This document shows positions 1-8,485 of a stretch of 10,766 bases of DNA, piece after piece (within the stretch, counting starts at the first letter, position 1; each line of letters starts with the position of its first letter). The stretch is from assembly GCA_003024985.2 (NCBI GenBank), contig PXIH01S0013498.1; one strand, 5' to 3'. The stretch comes from Euperipatoides rowelli (lineage: Eukaryota; Onychophora; Udeonychophora; Euonychophora; Peripatopsidae). The notes beneath the pieces were generated by a model. That model was not told the DNA's origin. It was given only the letters and a program-made list of their open reading frames with translations, and made no database searches. A program made the translations under genes and the position numbers.

Positions 1-1711
1 AAACTAAGAATGAAAAAAAAAAAAACTGAAAAAAAATAATAATAAAAATAGTGGTGGGCAGCTAACGGAATCTAACCAAAGCGCTTCCATTAAATTTCTA
101 GATTAAGATGAGTGACGATCAAATGTCTCTTTTAAAAAATGATTGGATAATAATCTAATAACAAAATATATAATTAGTGTACATTCTTAAGTAAAAGAAA
201 AATTTAAAATTTAGTCAAAAAATTTATAAGAATAAATAAATAAGAATCCATATTATTTATGTCCACGAGCAGTAATTTCACATGTGGTTGGTCAGCAAAC
301 TGCCAGCTCCTTTTAGTCTGAAACCAACCAATGGCATATGACTGCATCTCCCATGACTAACTACTACAACATAGTAAATAACTATGCCCCAGTCATAATG
401 ATAATCAAGGGTGGAATAAAAGTTTTTGTTAGTTTTTTATCATTTTTATGCAACTTTCATCAGTCCAACTGTTAACCAATTAACAGCCATTTCTAGACTA
501 AATGGAGCTCTGAAGTTTGCTATTAAGATGCTACACTAATTTTACTCAACCATTTTCATGTTAATTTAAACATATATGCACGTATAGTTTACTGTTTGGC
601 TGCTAAAAAAATCATGAGATTAACTTTGGTAATTGACATTTGACCCATGAGAATAATAATAGAAATCTAATCGTACCAATTTAATCAATTCATTTCAAAA
701 CTAAACAAAACAAAATAAATAATATGAAAGAAAAACTGGAAATAGCTGCCATTTTTTATTTTGCTGCGATGTTTTGTACACTTAAAAATTAATCGTAAAT
801 AAGCTGCTTGATTATAATTATTTTAAAAACATAATGCGAGTCGGGAAGGATTGTAATTTAAAACATGTATGTTGATTACTATACACAGTATCTTAGTTTA
901 AAGTGTCTGCCGACCAATCTTATCCCTAAAAAAATGGCCGCTGATTTGTTAATGGTTGGGGTGATGGCCGCTGTGTAAAAATTATCAGGTTTTCTCATGT
1001 CTTGATTCCCATTTGGGTTGAGACATAGTTATTTATCATTTAGTAGGAGTTAGGATTCAGTGTTAGGTGCAAGTTATGACCATAAATAATTAAATAAGGC
1101 TATAAATAAATTTATTAATGTGCTGTGAAATCACATATGTTTGGTTGTTTATGTAGTAACCCATGCAGATAAGTTTGCTCCTCACATACTAGTTGTTATT
1201 TAGATGTAACAAAACTAATATCATATAAAATAATATCGCTCATACTCAATATGTCGAAAATAAGCATAAAAAATATGAATAAAAAATGTCGTTTATCCAA
1301 GATAAACAGACATTGTATATTACTCTATACCCCAAATAGATAACAAGAAAGAATCTTAATTTACTGATAAATGTTCCATCTCATCATCGCCAAAATAAAT
1401 AAAAATGTTTTATAATGTTATCAAGTTGGAATAGCCTTTACTACCTGGAAAACAAATTGGACTTTATTGAGAAGGTAGGATCAACATGAAGAGAAATAAC
1501 TGAAATTAAATGATAGAACCATTACAACCTTCTCTAGGGTATAAAGAGTTAGGTAAGAAATAAATATAATGTTTGGAAAAAAAAAATGCAAGTAAATAAA
1601 ATTAATTAAATTTCCGTTAAAAAATATTACCTTATTTAAAATGTCTAAAGAATGGCCAAATAATTGTATATACCATACCTATTTTATGAATTAATTAATA
1701 AATAATTATAG
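1..1711 (+). repeat. Left arm of a perfect 1,711-bp inverted repeat
   Basis: Every base of this arm pairs with the reverse complement of 2520-4230, with coordinates summing to 4231 throughout. I compared the arms in 30-base blocks and found no mismatch or indel, and the A runs (13 nt at 13-25, 10 nt at 1577-1586) have equal length in both. The arm is AT-rich and has no open frame that resembles a protein. I recognise no transposon domain, promoter or RNA gene in it. The outer end is the first base of the window, so the repeat could continue upstream. Identity this complete over homopolymers means either a very recent event or a technical duplicate. A transposon with very long terminal inverted repeats (foldback type) is the main biological alternative, but no transposase is visible. 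Confidence 0.97.
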
Positions 1712-1720
1712 GCTATAATT
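1701..1720 (+). repeat. 20-bp direct repeat with a palindromic core, left copy
   Basis: The same 20 bases occur at 2508-2527 in direct orientation. Bases 1704-1720 form an odd palindrome, AATTATAG-G-CTATAATT. Because the core is self-complementary, the two copies are also inverted repeats of each other except for the central base: G at both 1712 and 2519, where a full inverted repeat would need G opposite C. This copy lies exactly where the left arm stops matching the right arm, so it marks the breakpoint of the large inverted repeat. Confidence 0.93.
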
Positions 1721-2519
1721 TGGCCAGAATACACTACCAGACAATGGAATCGTCACAATTAGTACTTTACACGCATTTGTGACGATACTTGTATTTAAGG
1801 ACACAAATTTAAAAAAAAAACAGCTTTCAACTGACTCTTTACTTAATATTTTTTAATATTCCGATTAGTTTTTTTAAGTCATTTAAAAATTAATAAATTA
1901 TTTATATATTACACCTCTTCTCTTTTCAACTATTTAAATAACACTAAAAATCAACGGGGGAGGGGCGCAGAAATCACTGTGTTCTAGAATGTAAGAATAA
2001 CATTTTTTCTAAGAAAAACCTTTTGCTTTTAACTTTAATTATTAAGTAAATAGTAAATTTATTAATTAGATAATCACGCCATGCGAAAAATAAAATGATT
2101 TACATTTAATTTAAAATGTAATTATTTAAAAATGATCGGAAGTCATGGTGGTCAGTATGTGTAACCAGAGTGCAGTTGAATATTTAATGTTTTCTTGTAT
2201 ATATGGGTGATATAAATAGAATGATGTATTATTTTCCAGACAGGCATATGTTTAATTAACATAAAAACGTCTAACTTTAGTTGCATTCACTTTTCAATCT
2301 TTCTTTACAAATGTAAATGACGGTGCAACTGTAGCCTGTAAAATTAAAGCTTAATTTAATCCATATTACAAGGAAGCAGTAAGATAGTCTAAGAAGGATT
2401 AGAAGGATAATAGCATAAAAATAATAAATATAAATAAAATAGATAAAATGGATTAAACCTTGTGAAGAAAGAAAAGAATTATAATCTCTTCTAAAAAACT
2501 TTAAGATAATAATTATAGG
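1712..2519. other. Single-copy spacer (loop) between the inverted arms
   Basis: These 808 bases separate the two arms. Past the breakpoint palindrome, each end of the spacer is unrelated to the other, so it has no terminal inverted repeats of its own and does not look like an inserted transposon. No credible open frame is present. It holds a 10-bp-stem hairpin at 1749-1786 and a short G-rich patch near 1955-1968 that stands out in AT-rich surroundings. The bases between the 20-bp direct repeats are 1721-2507. If the spacer were deleted between those repeats, the arms would form an uninterrupted palindrome of about 3.4 kb. Confidence 0.85.
1749..1786. other. Stem-loop with a perfect 10-bp stem
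   Basis: ATCGTCACAA at 1749-1758 is the exact reverse complement of TTGTGACGAT at 1777-1786, around an 18-nt loop. The stem does not extend on either side. No T run follows it and no gene lies near, so there is no reason to call it a terminator. It could be a chance hairpin or a remnant of a small inverted-repeat element. It lies inside the spacer and is present only once. Confidence 0.6.
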
Positions 2520-2527
2520 CTATAATT
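2508..2527 (+). repeat. 20-bp direct repeat with a palindromic core, right copy
   Basis: This is identical in direct orientation to 1701-1720, with the palindromic core at 2511-2527. It lies at the inner edge of the right arm. The flanking bases differ from those of the left copy (T at 2507 versus A at 1700; A at 2528 versus T at 1721), so the match is exactly 20 bp. It resembles a target-site duplication around 1721-2507. However, the palindromic core and the matching arms fit self-priming of a folded strand better. Confidence 0.93.
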
Positions 2528-4230
2528 ATTTATTAATTAATTCATAAAATAGGTATGGTATATACAATTATTTGGCCATTCTTTAGACATTTTAAATAAG
2601 GTAATATTTTTTAACGGAAATTTAATTAATTTTATTTACTTGCATTTTTTTTTTCCAAACATTATATTTATTTCTTACCTAACTCTTTATACCCTAGAGA
2701 AGGTTGTAATGGTTCTATCATTTAATTTCAGTTATTTCTCTTCATGTTGATCCTACCTTCTCAATAAAGTCCAATTTGTTTTCCAGGTAGTAAAGGCTAT
2801 TCCAACTTGATAACATTATAAAACATTTTTATTTATTTTGGCGATGATGAGATGGAACATTTATCAGTAAATTAAGATTCTTTCTTGTTATCTATTTGGG
2901 GTATAGAGTAATATACAATGTCTGTTTATCTTGGATAAACGACATTTTTTATTCATATTTTTTATGCTTATTTTCGACATATTGAGTATGAGCGATATTA
3001 TTTTATATGATATTAGTTTTGTTACATCTAAATAACAACTAGTATGTGAGGAGCAAACTTATCTGCATGGGTTACTACATAAACAACCAAACATATGTGA
3101 TTTCACAGCACATTAATAAATTTATTTATAGCCTTATTTAATTATTTATGGTCATAACTTGCACCTAACACTGAATCCTAACTCCTACTAAATGATAAAT
3201 AACTATGTCTCAACCCAAATGGGAATCAAGACATGAGAAAACCTGATAATTTTTACACAGCGGCCATCACCCCAACCATTAACAAATCAGCGGCCATTTT
3301 TTTAGGGATAAGATTGGTCGGCAGACACTTTAAACTAAGATACTGTGTATAGTAATCAACATACATGTTTTAAATTACAATCCTTCCCGACTCGCATTAT
3401 GTTTTTAAAATAATTATAATCAAGCAGCTTATTTACGATTAATTTTTAAGTGTACAAAACATCGCAGCAAAATAAAAAATGGCAGCTATTTCCAGTTTTT
3501 CTTTCATATTATTTATTTTGTTTTGTTTAGTTTTGAAATGAATTGATTAAATTGGTACGATTAGATTTCTATTATTATTCTCATGGGTCAAATGTCAATT
3601 ACCAAAGTTAATCTCATGATTTTTTTAGCAGCCAAACAGTAAACTATACGTGCATATATGTTTAAATTAACATGAAAATGGTTGAGTAAAATTAGTGTAG
3701 CATCTTAATAGCAAACTTCAGAGCTCCATTTAGTCTAGAAATGGCTGTTAATTGGTTAACAGTTGGACTGATGAAAGTTGCATAAAAATGATAAAAAACT
3801 AACAAAAACTTTTATTCCACCCTTGATTATCATTATGACTGGGGCATAGTTATTTACTATGTTGTAGTAGTTAGTCATGGGAGATGCAGTCATATGCCAT
3901 TGGTTGGTTTCAGACTAAAAGGAGCTGGCAGTTTGCTGACCAACCACATGTGAAATTACTGCTCGTGGACATAAATAATATGGATTCTTATTTATTTATT
4001 CTTATAAATTTTTTGACTAAATTTTAAATTTTTCTTTTACTTAAGAATGTACACTAATTATATATTTTGTTATTAGATTATTATCCAATCATTTTTTAAA
4101 AGAGACATTTGATCGTCACTCATCTTAATCTAGAAATTTAATGGAAGCGCTTTGGTTAGATTCCGTTAGCTGCCCACCACTATTTTTATTATTATTTTTT
4201 TTCAGTTTTTTTTTTTTTCATTCTTAGTTT
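2520..4230 (-). repeat. Right arm of a perfect 1,711-bp inverted repeat
   Basis: This is the exact reverse complement of 1-1711, with no differences found. It ends with a 13-nt T run (4206-4218) and CATTCTTAGTTT immediately before the ambiguous base at 4231. The arm continues into ordinary flanking sequence after 4231, so it is the better candidate for the original genomic copy, and the left arm for the copied one. Like its partner it has no convincing coding frame. If the locus is transcribed through both arms, the RNA could fold into a stem of about 1.7 kb. Confidence 0.97.
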
Positions 4231-4231
4231 N
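4231..4231. other. Single ambiguous base (N) at the arm boundary
   Basis: This is the only N in the window. It falls directly after the last base of the right arm, opposite the position just before base 1. A lone N at exactly this boundary suggests a contig join, a gap closure or a masked disagreement. It is the strongest local hint that the inverted structure may come from assembly. Confidence 0.9.
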
Positions 4232-4354
4232 TATAGCCTCTTGTGTTGATGATTTATTTCTTTAAAATAAAAATGCTAAATAATTACTCTTACTTTAGTC
4301 ATTGTTTATCCCATATCAAAACGATTTGCAGGCAGAAAATAGAAAGCATCTTCG

Positions 4355-4580
4355 AGCAGCAACTAGCGTTGTGTTTAGCGAATCCCATTGAAAACTATGT
4401 GCTTAAAAAAAGGGGCGTTGATTTCAATGCCGGCCACTGCTTCTCTACCGAAAACACCTGAAAATAACGTGAATGCAGCAAAAGCATCACAATTTTCAGT
4501 TTAGCATATACAATTTAAATCTGTGTGTTTTAAAAGTGTTAGCAGTGCTGCAACGCGACATGCTTTGCTGCAAGCTTTAT
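4355..4580 (+). repeat. Diverged dispersed repeat, copy 1
   Basis: This copy aligns, with gaps, to 9359-9600 in the same orientation. Shared blocks in order are: a GCAACT...GTTGTGT segment near 4358-4374; CATTGAAAAC at 4386-4395 followed by TATGTG; a segment ending TTTCAATGCCGGCCA (CCAATGCAAGCCA in the other copy); CTGTGTGTTTTAAAA at 4521-4535; GCTGCAACGC; and CAAGCTTTAT at 4571-4580. Between the CATTGAAAAC and TGTGTTTTAAAA blocks the distance is 135 nt here and 152 nt in copy 2. The GCGTTG/CAACGC words near both ends recall non-autonomous DNA transposons, but I cannot name a family. The open frame from 4243 that crosses it is not conserved in copy 2, so I do not call it a gene. Confidence 0.6.
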
Positions 4581-5036
4581 CCAAATCAGGGTTTGGATTT
4601 AAAAAAAAAAAAATTAAGACAATCCTTAGCTATCCATCAAAAGATATAGTAGCAGCACTAATCACAATTCATAATGCACTCAAATTCAAGGGCATTTAAT
4701 CTACATTACTGCATTTTAAATTTCTTGTAATCAAATTTTCATTTTATCCTAGACTTCTATTTTTAAATTTCATTTACAGTTGAATCTTACAAAAATTAAA
4801 ATCATTCAACTCAATTAATTATTAATTGATTATAATTTATTAATTGGTTATAATTGATTATAAATAAAATCGGTATTGTTTATTATTAACTATCCATGAT
4901 ATTATCTATCTCTTAGATATTATGATGAGGTATATTATTGTTGACTACAAAATTTATCTTTATGTCATTTGTACATTATGTCATTTAAATGGTACAATTT
5001 TGTTACCACATTATCAAATGCACAACATGCTTGTAA
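4581..5036. other. AT-rich non-coding stretch
   Basis: No credible gene or RNA is visible. It contains a 13-nt A run near 4601-4613 and a TTAATT/GATTATA-rich patch at about 4810-4865. Confidence 0.6.
4819..4854 (+). repeat. 18-bp tandem duplication, AT-only
   Basis: Two adjacent 18-nt units (4819-4836 and 4837-4854) differ at one position, GAT versus GGT. A partial third unit follows (TGATTATAA from 4855). This is an ordinary low-complexity minisatellite. Confidence 0.7.
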
Positions 5037-5053
5037 CCCCCCCCCCCCCCCCC
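5037..5053 (+). repeat. 17-nt poly-C run
   Basis: Seventeen consecutive C bases lie in an otherwise AT-rich context. Its length is probably uncertain in sequencing. The flanks show no gene. Confidence 0.9.
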
Positions 5054-5430
5054 ATATCTCACATAAAAAAATAATTAACCCAATAGTGATTCACTTAGTT
5101 TTTCTTTAAGGAAAGAAATGCTACAAGTTAGACTCTGCAGTAATGAAATTATTTACTTTTTCACAACTGAAGTTAAAAGGTAAGACGTTTTAATTAACAT
5201 TCACACCTGGTCTTTTCTTCTTAATGATTTAAAAAAAAAAAATATGAAAATAGAATAAAGATAGTCTTCATAAATAACTAACTGATTACTTTTCTTTATT
5301 AAAATATTGCAATTTATTATCTAAATTATAATGTAAGAACAATGCACACACAAAAGCATTATATTTTTGGTTTATTTTCATCCAAAACTAATTTTATAAT
5401 TTTATACTTAATATTAATAAGTAATAAATA
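5054..5430. other. Non-coding, AT-rich
   Basis: I see no gene, RNA or repeat family here. It contains a 12-nt A run near 5230-5241. Confidence 0.55.
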
Positions 5431-5926
5431 ATGATGATGAAAATGATAATCATGATGATAATAATGATGATTATGATAATCATGTTGATAATAATGATAA
5501 TTATAATGTTAATCTTAGTGATAATGATAATGATCATTCTAATCCTCATCATTTTCATCCTCATCATCCTAATTCCAATCCTCATCAGCATCCTCCTCCT
5601 CCTTATGATCATCTTCTCATCATCATCCCCATCATGCTTATTCTCATTTTCATTCTCATCTACACAATTATCCTCTTCATCTTCCTCTCTCTTATCGTCA
5701 GCCACCTCACCATCCACCTCCTAATTCTCACCATCACCATCACCACCAATATCACCCCCACCAATAGCATGACCACCCACCACTATCATCCCCATCATCA
5801 TCATCATTGTCATTGTTACCATCACTGTTGTCATCATCTTCATTGTTTTTATCATCATCATCTTTATTGTTTTCATCATTATCATCACTGTCATCACCAT
5901 CATTGTCATCATCATAATAATAATAA
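5431..5926. repeat. Imperfect ATG/CAT trinucleotide array with a strand switch
   Basis: About 500 bp of degenerate trinucleotides. From 5431 to about 5535 the plus strand reads ATG/ATA/ATT-type triplets. From about 5540 to 5926 it reads CAT/CTC/CAC-type triplets, which are largely the complement. The array ends in (ATA)n before 5927. The two halves can pair into an imperfect hairpin. Triplet periodicity with few stops creates open frames on both strands (5394-5717 minus, 5431-5724 plus, 5634-5963 plus, 5721-5915 minus). They would encode Ile/Met-rich, His-rich or Met/Thr-rich low-complexity peptides. Frames open on both strands with such composition are by-products of the repeat, so none is annotated as a gene. 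Confidence 0.92.
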
Positions 5927-7160
5927 ATTCAGAACTTTAATTCATCCATATTTTGTATTTTAATTGTTGATGGGCTTTTAATTACTGTAGGCTTTTGAAA
6001 TATCTGGATTTTGAGTGTTGTGCATTTACAGAATTTTGAATGGTATTCATTAACCTTAGACTATCGAGCCTCATTAATCCGGCACTGTATAGCCTATCCA
6101 TCTTTCTAATGAAAATTTTTATTTTAATTTAATAAAAATGAACTATTATAGATATTATGTACTGTGTATAGAACATCATATATAAATAAATCAAAACATC
6201 TTAAATTATTTTTGAAACAATTGATGGCTAGACTACTTTGTTGTCGTAATGTTTATATGAAAGAAGTCAGTTGAGTGACTTGATACACCCTGTGTATAAA
6301 TTGTAGCATAAATATGCATCTCTATGGCTAAGAGCAGAAGTTAGTGATCCATGATAATCTATATCTATGATTATACATAGTTTTGACCTAGGTAAACAGA
6401 AACTCAGACAATTCCGGGAAATTAAATGTATGTCTAAATGTCTGTTATCTATATAATTCTTAACAATTTTGTCAAGATCATTAAATAACAAGGCTAATCT
6501 TTTTTCCACATTAAACTACATAATTTAAGTATAATATTCTTGACTTCGCAATGTATAAATGAAGAATACTTTATATAACATTTATAGTACAGACTCGGAA
6601 AACAAAAGTAATTCCATGCAATTTTTTGTAACAAAATATGCATCATAATACAATAGAAGAAGAAAAAAACAGTATTTTAAAATATACATGGTATAAAAGT
6701 TCTATGTTAATCATCTTGTGCCTCAAACATAATTACAACCTTCTGAATGCCCCACAGAGACCGCTCAACTGTGGCCTGAAAGGTTTTTTTTAGAATATTG
6801 CAGTATTTTGAATGAAATAAATAGATGTAAAAATTAAAGTTGAGGTAATTCAGTCACTGGAAAAATAAATTGTGTACAAAAATTAATAGTCATAATTTTA
6901 AATGACTAATTGGCATCCTCATGCACTAAAATAGTGATATAAAATGTAAAACTAGTCTAAAAAATGTTGGAATTAAGATGGCTGTAATCAGGAATAATGT
7001 TGCTTAAGTTTGCAATCCATTTATATCTGAAATCTTGGGACTAATTTGATTTAAATATATTCACCTGATTAAGAAACTCAATACAGGAAAAAACAGATAA
7101 TGAAAAACATTAAACTCCACTTTGTTTGTTAACTCAAAACATTTTCCTCCACACTTATAT
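5927..7160. other. Non-coding region without recognised genes
   Basis: This stretch is AT-rich and carries no convincing coding sequence. An 80-codon frame on the minus strand (6267-6509) shows no recognisable domain and is treated as chance. A possible DNA-transposon end lies at about 6047-6087 (see findings). The motif TGATACACCCTGTGTATA near 6280 resembles ends of mariner-like elements in arthropods, but no partner end could be matched. Confidence 0.5.
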
Positions 7161-7589
7161 ACACTGTTACAAGAATTACCAGTACGTAGATCATTACATA
7201 TCTGGCATATGCTTTAACTCTTTTCTGTTCCGCAACTGGAAAACATGAAGCTGACCATTTATTTCCAGCATGATGGACCCCTATTTCCCCAACACTGGGC
7301 TTACAGTTGTGTTATTTCCTCATTAAAAAATTCCCTAATTGTTGGATCAAGACGGACCAATTGCATGGCCACCGCAGTCACCTGCTATCACTCCCCTTGA
7401 TTTTTTCCTGTAGGTCGCATAAAGGACCAAGTGTATGCAAAACAGATAACTAGCATGGAGGAATTATGTGTCAGTATTGCCCAGGTTTTGAACATAGTAT
7501 CAGAGATGTTAAACAACATTAGGAGAGAAATGGACTACTGACTAGATATTTTTAGAGCTACAAAAGGATCATATATGAAAGTTTACTAG
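7161..7589 (+). pseudogene. Broken mariner/Tc1-superfamily transposase, C-terminal part
   Basis: The translated fragments, in order, match the C-terminal catalytic half of IS630-Tc1-mariner transposases common in arthropods. TVTRIT (7163-, one frame) is followed by LFSVPQLENMKLTIYFQHDG (7218-7277, a second frame). Then come YFLIKKFPNCWI (third frame, to about 7350), DGPIAWPPQSPAITPLDFFL (7351-7410, another frame shift), and RIKDQVYAKQITSMEEL...EMLNNIRREMDY back in the second frame (to 7538). A TGA at 7539-7541 replaces what is usually Arg, then LDIFRATKGSYMKVY continues to a stop at 7587-7589. The catalytic Asp of QHDG (7272) and the Asp of TPLD (7399) are 127 nt apart, about 41-42 residues. 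There are at least three frameshifts and several in-frame stops, including TAA at 7215 and TAG at 7411. It is dead. The N-terminal DNA-binding half and the terminal repeats were not found. Confidence 0.88.
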
Positions 7590-8268
7590 TCATGTGATCC
7601 CAAATATTTGTAAAAAATAAAATGAGTTAACAAATAATGTGGAGTTAACCTGTTTTTTAATATCTGTTAGAGTTTGTTTCTCTATGGCATTTCTTAATCA
7701 TGTGAATAAATGATGTACCACCTGTAAATTTGTATATTTTGAATATAGACTGCCATAGGTGTGCAAATAGTGCACCTCTGGGCATATGGTTTATATTCCA
7801 AGAATACATATTTCATTGAGGCCTTTTAAAAATATTAACCAAAGCAGTCATGCGACTGAAATTTGTTGATTAGGGTGATAATATGAAAATGTGTGGTAAG
7901 GAAGAGTTTATAATAATATACTAAAGGGCTACCAAAGAGAAAAGGCTTTTATAATATGGTAATTAGGCTCTCACAATGTCACTTAGCAAATAATTATCTT
8001 TTTTTTTTTTTTAAATTATCATTTTGACCATATTCATATTTATGATGTAGAAACAACCCCCCCCCCCCCTTCCCAAGATATTGGAAATGGCCACCATTAT
8101 TTCACATTTTCGGCTATATCTCATAACCTTGTGGAGCTATTAAGTTGTAATATGTCTTAAAATTTCCAAAATTTAATTTCCTATATTATTGTAATTGGAA
8201 TGTTTTTGATATCTATTAGTGGTTTGAACTTAAAAGCTATTCATAAACATCATTATTAATGTAAATGC
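7590..8268. other. Non-coding region downstream of the transposase relic
   Basis: No gene is visible. It may include the degraded 3' flank of the transposon. It holds a 14-nt T run at 7999-8012 and a C run at 8057-8069. Confidence 0.5.
8057..8069 (+). repeat. 13-nt poly-C run
   Basis: Thirteen consecutive C bases are followed by TTCCC, about 45 nt after a 14-nt T run. No associated gene is visible. Confidence 0.9.
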
Positions 8269-8270
8269 TT

Positions 8271-8282
8271 CATCATCATCAT
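8271..8282 (-). repeat. (ATG)4 microsatellite tail of a LINE relic
   Basis: Read on the minus strand, four ATG units follow about 38 nt after the stop codon of the LINE fragment. A short 3' UTR ending in a simple-repeat tail is the usual 3' end of several non-LTR retrotransposon clades, including RTE-like elements. It marks the 3' end of the insertion. Confidence 0.65.
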
Positions 8283-8320
8283 AGGCTGTGTTCTCTGAGG
8301 TGGGGGTTCACGCTCATGGA

Positions 8321-8485
8321 TCACCAACGATTTCTATCTTGAACTCTTTTTTTTAATACAGAGAATTGCCTGATGTTAGTCCAGTCCTCAAGGTCATCAA
8401 ACCATTCTCTTCTTGGTCTTCCTAATCTTCCTTTCTCTTTTTGTCCATCCCTCAAGTGCTGTACTAGTCATTCCTGCAGATCCTC
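8321..8485 (-). pseudogene. C-terminal fragment of a LINE (non-LTR retrotransposon) polyprotein
   Basis: A 54-codon stretch on the minus strand ends with TGA at 8323-8321. It contains GRLGRPRREWFDDLEDW, then LKKRVQDRNRW just before the stop. The pattern GRPR..W.DD...(~15 residues)...A/VQDR..W is typical of the extreme C-terminus of LINE ORF2, after the reverse transcriptase domain. An in-frame TGA lies at 8470-8468 and homology fades beyond 8485, so this is a 5'-truncated, mutated copy. No RT catalytic motif (YADD type) is present in the window. The short 3' UTR and (ATG)n tail are consistent with an RTE-like clade, but I cannot assign one firmly. Confidence 0.8.

Noticed and set aside
1721-2507. 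Spacer as a transposon flanked by a 20-bp target-site duplication
   Set aside because: It has no terminal inverted repeats, no coding content and no poly-A or simple tail. The palindromic core of the duplicated sequence is better explained by fold-back priming.
4232-4239. TATAGCCT just after the N, matching part of the breakpoint palindrome
   Set aside because: It is only eight bases, and the same word occurs elsewhere in the window (near 6088), so it is not evidence of a third breakpoint copy.
4243-4461. 72-codon plus-strand open frame
   Set aside because: It overlaps the dispersed repeat. The second copy does not keep the frame, and no domain is recognisable.
5394-5963. Several open frames on both strands within the trinucleotide array
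   Set aside because: They are open because triplet repeats lack stops in phase. The peptides would be low-complexity Ile/Met, His or Met/Thr runs.
6267-6509. 80-codon minus-strand open frame
   Set aside because: The amino-acid mix is plausible, but no known motif, neighbour or start context supports it. Its 3' end runs into a common transposon-end-like motif, so chance or TE debris is more likely.
6277-7740. TGATACACCCTGTGTATAAATT near 6280 and GATGTACCACCTGTAAATTTG near 7710 as the two ends of the transposase-bearing element
   Set aside because: They resemble each other in direct, not inverted, orientation and match imperfectly, so they cannot be called terminal inverted repeats.
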